A stretch of DNA of 64,000 nucleotides from Pachypanchax playfairii (lineage: Eukaryota > Chordata > Actinopteri > Cyprinodontiformes > Aplocheilidae). The translations under genes and the position numbers were made by a program. Below are positions 27,001 to 39,000 of this stretch, piece after piece. Numbering within the stretch: the stretch's first letter is position 1; each line of letters begins with the position of its first letter. Location: positions 1,474,722-1,538,721 of the forward strand of contig SSNP01000121.1 in assembly GCA_006937955.1 (NCBI GenBank). The letters run 5' to 3'. The notes below the pieces were generated by a model. It was not told the origin of the DNA. It ran no database searches and worked only from the letters and a program-made list of their open reading frames with translations.

Positions 27001-30000
27001 ATAAATGACAAATCTGTTTATTGAAGTCAAGACTGTAGAACGGCACATGTGCAGAAGGAATTGGTAGCACATCTCAACAGGTAACATATTTCTACAGAAC
27101 ACCGGTTTGACAACGGCCGTCTGAGACACGGCTGCAGAAAAGTTATTTAGTACTGCTTTAATCGCGTTTTTAAAAAATTAACACAGTTAAAGGGGCTTTG
27201 CGTTAACGCATTTTTAACGTGTTAATTTTGACAGCCCTAATATATACATATAGAAAGAAACTATAAAAAGAAATGGGTAATCTTTGCTTGTTTGAATTTC
27301 TATATGGGAATAAGTCAGTTGCACTATGATAGACTGTGCAGGGTTGTAGCCCACCTCTAGCACAAAGTTATCAGAGAAAGCCCTCAGAGGAAGAAGACTT
27401 GAAGGCTTCTTAGTCAGACGCCCAATGAACAGCAGCTGTACTTTGAGGTTCCCTGGATGACAGCATTCCGTGCCCCATTTCTAAGGCCATATTGTGGAAA
27501 GAGCTCATTTAAATTTCTTGTAATGAAAAAAACGGTCTGTCATCCAACCTCCCCTATGGTCATAGTGTGGATCATGACCAAAATGACAAGCAGCTCGTAT
27601 GAAGTTATGACTCTAATAAACCAGTAAACAAGCATTTAATGCTGATTGTTTAAACAGAGAAAACCTTGTGGAGGTTAAGCTCTGGGGACCCGCCTGTCCC
27701 ACATCTAAGATTCTGTTTCCAACTTTTTAAATTCAGAATGTTATTTTCCTCGTCCATACGTAATGTTTTAAGACGACCTATTTCTTTTAACTGAAGTGTT
27801 CCAACAGAGTCACGTGCGTTTTAAAAAGAAAAAGAAGTTTGTGTTTTGGCTGAGGGAATGCCGTCAATAAAAGTTCCTACACAGCTTCACAAATAACATT
27901 TTTACTCACATTTTTAAGGTGATTTGTTTTTTTATTCCAAAGAAGTGTATGAAAAATAGATGAAAATCCTTTTGCAGAGACGTGGAGAAAAATGGAACTC
28001 CTAAAAGCTGTTTTGTTCTTTCTTTTTGATAAAACAGCTGCAATGTGACCTAAATGTTTCCATTTTTTCCTCTTCATGTCTTTTTTCTCAGGAACCAGCT
28101 TATATTTAGTTTTTCTTCAATATTTATAGCTGCCACCTCTGTTTTTATTCAGCTATATAGTTTGATACATAGCTCATACAACAAATTCATCTAAACCAAT
28201 TAATAGAGATGTCCCTGATTCAGTTTGAGTTTTTTAGTACCATCCCTAAGCTTTGCATGATATTTACAAGAAAGCACAACTAGGATCAAGGAAAACTACC
28301 TTAAATACTCAGTTGGGAGTTTTTTAACCATCTGATGAAACTATGCTTCTTTGTTACTCTTAAATCCCCACTGATTAGCATAATAATCGTTCTTTCTCAG
28401 TGGAATGTTGCTACTGCAAGTCAAAAAAATTATTTTAGATGCACATTTTCTATCACCTGTAAGCATGGCGGTCTCAGTGGGTCTTTATGAGAAAACAGTA
28501 AAAATTACCGCCAAAATCTGGGCACACCATCCCAAGAGAAATTTACAGAGCTCATATGAAATATATAATTTTATGACCACAAACAAGTCATCTGTAAAGA
28601 TATAAATTATGTGCTCATAAATTATAAGGACAAGTGAAGGACAAAACTGAGCTGCGACCAAGAAATCTTTAAATCTAGCAACATAACACAAGTTCTGCTC
28701 ACATTGTTTTGATTCATTGATAAGAATTATGGTTTTATTAAAGGAAAAAGGGACTTAATTTGCAGCAACCAAAAAAAGCATCATTTAATTTTTATACATT
28801 TTGTCAGCTTTGTTGATGAAATCCACTTTTGAACTTTTATATCGCAACTAGTTCCAGTTTTGACATATTTGATTCAACATTTGTATGTCAGTCTTATTGT
28901 CGAGAACGTTTTTAAGGGTTTTAGATAGTTGTTTAATTTTTTTTGCAGTTTGAGGGAACAGTGCCTCCTGGTATTTAGCTCAGACATTTTCTTTTTCTTT
29001 GGCATTGGAGCCAGGTTCGCTTAAACCCGCGCTCTGCTCATTCTTTGGAAATGTTTTCAAAAACCGCGCGGTTCCGATAACACCCCTCGAGTTTGGCCTG
29101 AGCAGAGCTGTCTCCCCTAATATTCATTAACTCAGACACTTTGGTTTCTCACCATTGACTGTTCTCCGCATCATCTGCCGTTACTGTTGTTTACTTTTTA
29201 CTCCTGCGTCCTTGACGCAGAATAGTCAAGTATGTCACATATGAATGACGTACAGGTCGGATGGAAGCGACCTGGCGGTTCAGACTGAAGTTGCATGCCA
29301 AAAGATCAGATACGTATCGGATTTAGGACATCATTCTTATGATAAGATAAAATCGGATCAGTGTCGTTTAGACTGACAAAAAAATTAGATACAGGTCAGA
29401 TAGGGGCAAAAAAAAATTGTATTTGGGTCACTAAAGCCTGCAGTCTGAACGTAGCCTTTGTGTGTAACAGCAGTATGATGCAATCAATCCTTTATCCAAA
29501 CCTCTGATACTCATTTAGAGTATTATCGTCATTATTTACATTCACAAAACATTTTTATATCCTTCAGACTTCATGCATTATGAAACCATTAGCTCCAGAT
29601 GTTGCCATTAGAGCCACATATTACTGAGACGCAAATATCCCAACGATTACTCATAAACTTGTCACCCTACAAAGTCATCTTATAGTCACGCAACACTACA
29701 CTCACCGGCCACTTTATTAGGTACACCATGCTAGTAACGGGTTGGACCCCCTTTTGCCTTCAGAACTGCCTCAATTCTTCGTGGCATAGATTCAACAAGG
29801 TTCTGGAAGCATTCCTCAGAGGTGTGGTCCATATTGACATGATGGCATCACACAGTTGGCGCAGATTTGTCGGCTGCACATCCATGATGCGAATCTCCCG
29901 TTCCACCACATCCCAAAGATGCTCTATTGGATTGAGATCTGGTGACTGTGGAGGCCATTTGAATACAGTGAACTCATTGTCATGTTCAAGAAACCAGTCC

Positions 30001-33000
30001 GAGATGATTCCAGCTTTATGACATGGCGCATTATCCTGCTGAAAGTAGCCATCAGAAGTTGGGTACATTGTGGTCATAAAGGGATGGACATGGTCAGCAA
30101 CAATACTCAGGTAGGCTGTGGCGTTGTAACGATGCTCAATTGGTACCAAGGGGCCCAAAGAGTGCCAAGAAAATATTCCCCACACCATTACACCACCACC
30201 ACCAGCCTGAACCGTTGATACAAGGCAGGATGGATCCATGCTTTCATGTTGTTGACGCCAAATTCTGACCCTACCATCCGAATGTCGCAGCAGAAATCGA
30301 GACTCATCAGACCAGGCAACGTTTTTCCAATCTTCTATTGTCCAATTTCGATGAGCTTGTGCAAATTGTAGCCTCAGTTTCCTGTTCTTAGCTGAAAGGA
30401 GTGGCACCCGGCGTGGTCTTCTGCTGCTGTAGCCCATCTGCCTCAAAGTTCGACGTACTGTGCGTTCAGAGATGCTCTTCTGCCTACCTTGGTTGTAACG
30501 AGTGGTTATTTGAGTCACTGTTGCCTTTCTCTCAGCTCGAACCAGTCTGGCCATTCTCCTCTGACCTCTGGCATCAACAAGGCATTTCCGCCCACAGAAC
30601 TGCCGCTCACTGGATATTTTTTCTTTTTCGGACCATTCTCTGTAAACCCTAGAGATGGTTGTGCGTGAAAATCCCAGTAGATCAGCAGTTTCTGAAATAC
30701 TCAGACCAGCCATTCTGGCACCAACAACCATGCCACGTTCAAAGTCACTCAAATCACCTTTCTTCCCCATACTGATGCTCGGTTTGAACTGCAGGAGATT
30801 GTCTTGACCATGTGTACATGCCTAAATGCACTGAGTTGCCGCCATGTGATTGGCTGATTAGAAATTAAGTGTTAATGAGCAGTTGGACAGGTGTACCTAA
30901 TAAAGTGGCCGGTGAGTGTATATGTCCTATACATTTTATTGTGTGCTAGATGTTTTGTCTTGTTAGAATAATTAGTTGTGTTAGTTAGTTGTGCTTTATT
31001 TAAAAAAAAAAAATCTGTTTTCTTTTTTTTTTTTTTTTCATCTTAGAGGGGTTTACAGTTCAGCTTCTATTTGCATGTTTAGTTGCATTTTTTTTTTTGG
31101 CAAATAGTCCAAACAAATGGACTCTAGTCACTGTTTTTGTTCCAATTTCTTACATCATCTGCTGAAGTTTGAAGAAGGTACTAATGGCCTTTCTGGATTT
31201 CCTCCATAACAGCTGCACATTCTGTCATGTTTATCTCCTATGGTAGGTTTGAATGCAATTTTTTACTTGGTTACCCAGATGACATTTTAATATCAGTTTA
31301 AAGTGGATTTATATCACTCAGAGCTTCATTTTATAGTGACTCCAAAGTGTTTTTATTTTATGACAGCAGTTTAAAATAAGCATTCTGTAAATGTTGCCAA
31401 AGTATAACTAAACTGAAATATGTAAACCTGACATAAATCAGATTTTTTCCATCTCTTTTAAGTCGTTATTTAAAGCATGCATGAATAAATCTATTTCCAA
31501 AAGAATAAATTCCAAAATGTATGACTAATCGTAGTATTTCATCTGTGACATTGAGCAGCAGAGTTCCATCTGTTGCAGAACAATGCTGCAAAATCTTTTG
31601 TAAAAAGTACCTGAAAGAATCTGCAACTGGTTCATAACAAAAACTATCCTTTAAAAACCTTAATCTGCACTTTTATAATTATTCTGTTTCCCAAGAGTTT
31701 CTTCCTGCTTCTTGCTAATAGAAAGAAAGTTCTTGATAAAACAACAATAAGATTCTTACCATTTTAAGAACCTAATTGTTTAATGTTAAAGTCTTATAAG
31801 CTTGATAATATTCATGACAACATTCAGGAGCTGAGTTCCAGGTTCTGGGAAACTTGCAGCTGTCACATAGGAGGAAACAACAGGCCTGAACCATAAATTG
31901 TCTCAGGAGCTGCATACTGTACATTTTTGTTGCAGTGCGTCTGCTGAACCTTTACTGTATCTTAATTTAGTGAACAAATGGCTGTTTTGGGTATGCAAGA
32001 TGTCTTCAGTCTGTTTTTCATCACTGTTTAACCTGCAGCTCTGTTTGCACTCTGTCAGGTTACTTCCAGTTTTATAAACCTGAAGCATGGAAGACCTTTT
32101 GTTTCATATGTTTTTAGACATGTAGCTAAATATTTTTTTTTATTTTTAAGTCATGTAGTCATTTATTTTGACAACAGGCTTTCGTTGCACCTCAGTCCTA
32201 AAACAGGTTGCCTCTGCTTTAAAAGCTCCACGTCTCGGTTATAAAAGCTTTTTGTGGCTCATGTGTTAAAAAAAAAAAAAAAGCTCATGCTGATGCACAA
32301 TATTAAAGCCAGATTGTTTTGGACTGCAGTGGATGTTATAGTACAGTATTAATAGCTCTTATTTGTTCATTACCTGCATGATTGCTATTGATCCACCTGA
32401 GGGTGTGTTAGAAGGGATTTGTAGCAGCAGTGGGAATTTTCTTTGTGTCATTATGATTCATTATGGCACCATCACGTATCACATTTCTCTTATAATATAT
32501 TATTATGGTGATTCACCCTCATTTATGAATCTTAATTACTTTTTATTCAAATTAAGGTTATTATGGTTGCTGAGAAAGAACAACATGGTTTCAAGATTAT
32601 TTCAAAAATTTTAAATTCATAAAACTGATTCAAAGTGGATTTGATGTAAATGTCCTGAAATATTTGCGTCACCACTTGTCCAACAGTTGATCTTCATTTA
32701 TTATCTCCATAAGATAACAAAAGATAGACAGTGTTAGACTAACCTTCTGATTAGTTAAAAGTCATCACATGTAGAAAAACACTCAGGCACCTCAGTTCCC
32801 TCCATATTGTGATTTATACCACAAATAACAGTCTCTCACCTGTGTTGTGTCGACATGATCAGATTCATTGACCATAAAAACACCGTAGCAATTGGATTCA
32901 CATTGATCTCATATTAGTTCAGTAGTTTCTCTGTGATGGTGGTTTTCTTCTGGTTCTAGCTCCAGAAATTTTGAAGGAACATCAAATCTGTTACACACGT

Positions 33001-36000
33001 CTGATGCCAGAGTTTCTCGACTATCTTTGCTATTTGTTGCAAGTTTTTACCATCATTTGTTCTCTTGCAGTGATAATAAAGCAGAATGTTCTCTTTATTT
33101 TTCTTTGCTGGATCTGGAATTTTCTAACGATCCAGATCAGCCATTGGTATCATGTAGGATCTATTGGGAACTCTGTATTTTTTTTTTTTTATCAATCACC
33201 TGGATTATTTATTGGGGAGTTACATGCAGATATGTTAAAAACAGCTCTATGTCACAATGATGAAGAATCCACTCACTTCTTCCTCAGACCATTTCTGGCC
33301 TTTCCTGAAAATTTAAAGGTTAAATATGGAACACGAACACCACAGTGACATCTATGTTGTAGTTGTAGTTTCCAGACGTCGGGATGCAGGTTCGACATTT
33401 CTGTGAGCGTTTTGATCCCATTAAATTGTTTTTTTTGGGTCCATCTATTGTAGCTTTCAGCTAAACTCACTCTGGTTTTTTATCTTCTCTGGTCGCTCCT
33501 CTTCTGAGAAGGATAACGAAATCTCCGGGGCTCTGAAGCAGCTGCTTGACTTACCGCCGCCGCCATTTTCCTCAGTACCAGCCTTGGATTATTTATAGTA
33601 TTTGGCAACGTGCAATTGACTGGTTCATGTAAACATACTGCCAACGTCATGCCTGTCAAAATCAATATTTAATTTTAATTCATATATAATGTTCAAAGGA
33701 AATACTGTACTTTCATTCTGTGTAAACACCTTGTGGAGGTACTATTTTTTAAAACTATAACTTTTTGTGAAATTGTTCCATATTCAACGTTTAATCAAAA
33801 TCCATCCAGAACTTTTTGAGTCATCTTGCTAACAGACAGACAAACTAACAAACCCTGGTGAAAACATTTACCTCCTGGCAGAGGTAAATACAGGCTTGGA
33901 TCAATTGTAAATAATTATGTTGAAAAAATGTATTTTTCAAGAATAGAAAAAGCTTGTTTTCATAGACGTAGAAAAAAGTCAACCATTTGGTTTCTCTTGC
34001 ACAACACCTTCGCAATAATACAATGTTTTGAATTCATCCACAGTTTGAAAAGTTTGCTTTCTCCATTTGAAGTATCTCTGTATTTTTCAGGACCCTGTGG
34101 GAGAGAGTGCTGGAGTCCACGGTCCAGCAGAGGACAGGAAGGAGAAGGTTCCCAGTCCTCATCTCAGCCAGTTGGTGATCCTCACCAACAGTGGGACTCT
34201 GTATGGTCTGGCCCAGAGGGTGGTGGCCACCGAGTCTCTGTAAGCATCATACTGTACTCGACACTACAGCATAAGATATTATTTTGTCACTCAACAGCTG
34301 AAATCACAGCTGTTGAAAGTTGGTTTGTATCATCACTTATGCCAAAAAGAATTTGTTCCATCTTCCACACGCTACCAAGAAAGATACTTCATCTTTCTTC
34401 TCCTGGTACTCATCATGTCAAACTTTCAGTCTTTCACCTTCTATTTCTGTTCTTTTTTTTGCCTCTGCTTGTGTGTTTTTCTCTCTCTCTCTTTCACACA
34501 TGCACACACTGCCCAGCGCCACCCTCACACATAATTAGGTCAAGCCATCATCAGTGCTGGCAGCCCTCTGACTCCTGAGAGGTCTGCTGTGTACAACAAC
34601 AGCCTTATAATGAAAGTCTGTAAAACACGGGCTCAGACAACACTGTTCGAAAACTGCTGAATAAGTCTGTATCATCTAAAAAAAAAAAAAAAAAGTTGTG
34701 TGTTTGAAGAAAGCAACAAGCTCTAGAAAATAATGAAAAGAAAGGAAGTGTGTATTTCTTGGTTAAATACCAAAAGAAAAGGTTTCTTGTGGTTGAAAAA
34801 ACTGGAGTTTTTGCCTTAAACTTTGTTATTTAAAAAAAGGCATCAAACAAACCGCCATTTTTTAGCATGTGCCATTAAAGTGGATAAAAACAGCAACATG
34901 TATTACATCTTTAAGTGAAGCGTTCAGGTCTGAGCCAAACCCACGTTGCTGTTGTTTAGCCCTCCAGCTGTTGTTCCAGTGTGATCAGATAACTGTGAAC
35001 TGCTGTGGGTCCTCGTCCACCTCTCTGTTTTCTTTACACACTGCAGTGTGTCGCTGAGGCGAACACAAGATGTTCCAGCTGAACGTAACATGATTTTCTC
35101 TGCTTGATGAAAAGAACAAAAGTCCTCTCAGGCCTGTTTTTGATTGTTGGACTGGACGGCACATATAAACTGTGCTTCTAATTAGGGTTGCACAATAAAT
35201 TGCAACTTTATTCTTGTTGCAGTATCAGTTTGTGCAATATCAATATAGCAAAGTGCTATTTGGATCACACGAAATAAAGTCTCTTGCATTCAAGTCCTGC
35301 ATCCAAATAAATATTTAGCTAATGGATTCTCATTACCCTGGATGCCTTGCCATTGCTTAGATGATGAAGATGGAGAAGCTGAAGCACATTGAGAGTTTTG
35401 AAGCATCAATAAAAAAAAATTGGAAGAGATCTTAGTATTAGACAATAATATCAAATTGCATGTTTTTCTATTAGTATGCAACCAGTTTAAATGTAAAGGA
35501 TGTTCTCTCACAGATGGTCTATTTAAGCTGCATTTGTGCATCCACCGGTGAGATGAATTATGGGAGAAATCAGCCACAGTTAGTAATGTCATTACTCTTG
35601 AATATGTTTAATATTTAATTTAATTAGAGAAAATTGCCGCTCTTCCTAAATATTTAATTTAAGGCCTTTTATTCCCTTAAATTTCATTTCCAGTGTTTTG
35701 GTTTGTGTTACAGAGACTCAACAGGTGTTTACCCATTTAGTATGAATAAAAATTTTAATGGACTGAATATATAGATAATGTTTGTAAAAATTGACATAAA
35801 ATATGACCTGAGACCATATTTATGTGGTTTTAACTAAACTTGGTTTTAGTGGCTGGTAATCAATATTTGAAGGCATAATATGTAGAACTTTCAATTTTCT
35901 GCTTTTTAAAAATAAATTAATACCATAATTAGAGAGCTTTACAACATGTTGTTTGCCATAATTCCATTTGTGATTTATTTTTAAAAGTTATTGATCTTCT

Positions 36001-39000
36001 TTAATTTTTTTGTTAGTCCGGCAAACGTCCAGTATTTTTTTCCACCACTAGAGTGAGTATAAGTCCGTTTTTGGCCGGGCTTCTGATCTGCTGCTCAAGA
36101 AGAAGCAACTTCAAAGCGAGCCGCATCATTGCCTGAGTTAGCTTCTGCTAAAATAAGAAACAGCGCTACGAGCCACAGAAGCGTAGTGATAAAAAGTGTG
36201 TCAAAACCAAAGTAAATATTGATGTTGGAATCATGCGCTGGAGACAACTTTGTGACAACACTCTTGAACGTTGCCGCTCTGTGTGACAGAGTGAGGAATA
36301 ATACTAATTTCCGCCACCCTGTGGTGGTTAGTGGAAGTGACGAGGTTGTGATTTGGCTCATTGCTGCCACCTGGTGTTGGAAATAAAAGCCTTTCTTTTC
36401 TACCACTTGTAAGTCTAAAATCTAGTGAACTTTTTAAGGCACAATAAAGAAAAATAAACTTTTTTTAATTATTATTTCTTGAACACATGAGAAATTGTTG
36501 GGCATGCATTAAAAAAAAGCCTAATTTATTGTTAACAAGAAACTTTCAGGTGCCCAAAATCTTGGAACCATTTCTGCTGTGAACAAGAGTAATTCTCAGT
36601 TTGGACTGTCGGTGTTAGAAAACTGTAACATTATTGCATTTGCAGCATGTTCTAACACTCTCATCTCAGCCACTTGTCATCTAAACCACATGTGGGCATC
36701 AGCAAGAGTCCATTCAGCTTGCAGAATGTAATATTGGTGTGCAAAGTGTGGATAAAGTTCGGCTAAATTTCCTTAAACTCAGAATTTCTGCAGAAGAGGG
36801 AATATTCAACTTCTTGAAAACATGACTATGTGCCATCCCACAAAACATTCCTTCTGTTCACAGGAAACTGAATCATCTGGCACTTTTCATGGTATTTCCT
36901 TTTCTTTTTCTCCTGCGTGTTAGAGATCTGGTTTGTTCTTTAAGGCTCCGTGAGAATTTTGTTTGAGTTTTCTATTCTTCACCTCCACTTTTCTGTTTTG
37001 GTTCCTTATCTGGAAACTGTGTTTAAATTCCTCCCATGAGCCTCGTTGCCCAACCTCAGCCATCTTTGATGAGCTAAACTCCGAATATGTTCCCACTCAC
37101 ACCTGCTCACTCAGTTTTTATTTAACGCTTCAAAGTCATTGATCAGCCCACTCGAAAGGTCTTAGTTCAGTCAAGCCTGGATGCTCAGTGGAATGGGGGG
37201 TGGGGTGCGGTTCTGTTAGCTTTATTTTTTGTTACTTTGGACTTATAGTTTTTGTTTTTTGTTTTAGAACAAATAAAATATCTTCAGTTCTTAAACATAT
37301 TTTACTGATTTAAAAAGACTCGACTTTGGGGGAAAAAAGGTTTTGGAAACCAGAAATAGTTCTCCTAAAAATTTTGGTTTATGATTTATGGTCTGACAAT
37401 CTGGAATTTGTTCACATAATTTAATACGTGCAATTTTATTGATCGTCAGGTAAAATTAGGTTGTAAGAAGAACAATTTAAGTTCAAGTTTCAAGTTTATT
37501 TATTTATAAAGCGCCAGTTCATGACAAAGTCATTTCAAGGCACTTCACAGAAAAATCAACCAATTAATAATAAAACATTTTCTATCTAATTTAAAGCATA
37601 GAGGTTTAACAAAGGACGAGGCTCACAACACTGATAGAGAAGAATCAGACATGATTAATCTACAATTAGTACAGAAGAAACAGATTTAATAAACTTCAGC
37701 AGTGAAAATAAATATCTAGGTTTGTTTTAGGTCGTTGAGTTTTTTTTTTTTAATAATTCAAATCAAATCACTTTTATTGTCACATCACATTACTGGTATG
37801 CTGTACTGTACATGTGAGTGAAATTCTTATGTGCAAGCTTTACAAGCAATAGTGGTGTACAATACAAGAAATAAGGAAATATATAAAGAATAAAAAAATA
37901 TGAGAAAAATGTGCAATGAATGGTATGGATATATATACATAATATAGGAGTGAATTAGGATACTGCAGTACCTCCTGCCTGATGGAAGAAGTCTGAACAG
38001 TTTTTGACTGGGGTGACTGGAGTCCTTGATGATCCTCCCCGCTTTCCTCGAGCACCGCTTCCAGTAGATGTCCTGGAGGGAAGCTCACCTCCAATTATTC
38101 TTTCCTGACCACCACTCTTTGCAGAGCTTTGCGGTTGCGGTTTAATTCACGATAAATCAAAATAAAATCAGTGGTTTTGTGGAAGTGTGGCTGATCACCA
38201 ACTTGAGGGTTGTTGGTTTGATCGCAGCTTCCCCAGAACTCCCTTGAAAGAGAGAGTTTATGTCAACTTTACCTTCCTGTTTACGCAAAGTTAAAGTTAT
38301 TCTAACACATCAGACTCATCCCAACTGCTCTATTTGTGTGTGTGTTTTTTTTTCAGTGTGTTTTTGGCTGAACAGTTTGAGTCCCTGCAGTCCCACTTGG
38401 ACTCCATGATGCCTGCAGCCAAGAAACCTTTCCTGCAACAGTTTTATTCTCAGGTATAGTAAACCTAGATATTATTATCAAACTGCAGCAGGTCAAATGG
38501 TCACAATAAGTATATTTATGTCAACATTACCAGCTGCTGTCACTATTTTAGAGCAGCTAATTTTTATCAGCATTATTTTCAGTTTATTGATTTTTTTTTA
38601 TATCGCAGATTTACAGCAAAAGTCATCTGTTGACTTTATGTTAGGAGTAATATCTGCGTTTTATAGTTAATGTTTTTAGTTCCACTTTTCATCTGGATAT
38701 AAAAAAAGTTTCTGTAAGTTTATCATCCACCTGCTTTTGAGACTGTGATGATACAGTGGTGGATGGTTATATGCACGACCTCGGTGCCCGGCAAATTTGT
38801 GCATATAAGCATTGTTTGCATTTATCTGTCGGTGGTCATTTGGACTGTAAACACAGGTAGCAGTGTTCAATATTAATATCAGATAATTGGAAATGATGTA
38901 ATAACACAATTACAATATATTAGGAGAATAAAACTCTCAATCAGACAGAGTTATATACTCGTAGAGCGGATCCACTATGACACTGTAAGTAAACAGATGT

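Larger units (their letters stand above)
29699..30918 (-). mobile_element. Complete Tc1/mariner transposon (DD36E), 1220 bp
   Basis: It is flanked by TA at 29697-29698 and 30919-30920. The terminal inverted repeats, 29699-29727 and 30890-30918, are perfect over all 29 bp and start CACTCACCGGCCACTTTATT. The only gene is an uninterrupted minus-strand transposase that nearly fills the element (33 bp from stop to left TIR, 119 bp from start to right TIR). Identical TIRs with an open frame indicate recent insertion. It lies antisense within vps50 intron 4. Confidence 0.95.

Noticed and set aside
33928..34578. 216-codon frame overlapping vps50 exon 5
   Set aside because: It reads exon 5 in another frame and continues into introns; splice sites and protein homology support the vps50 frame instead.
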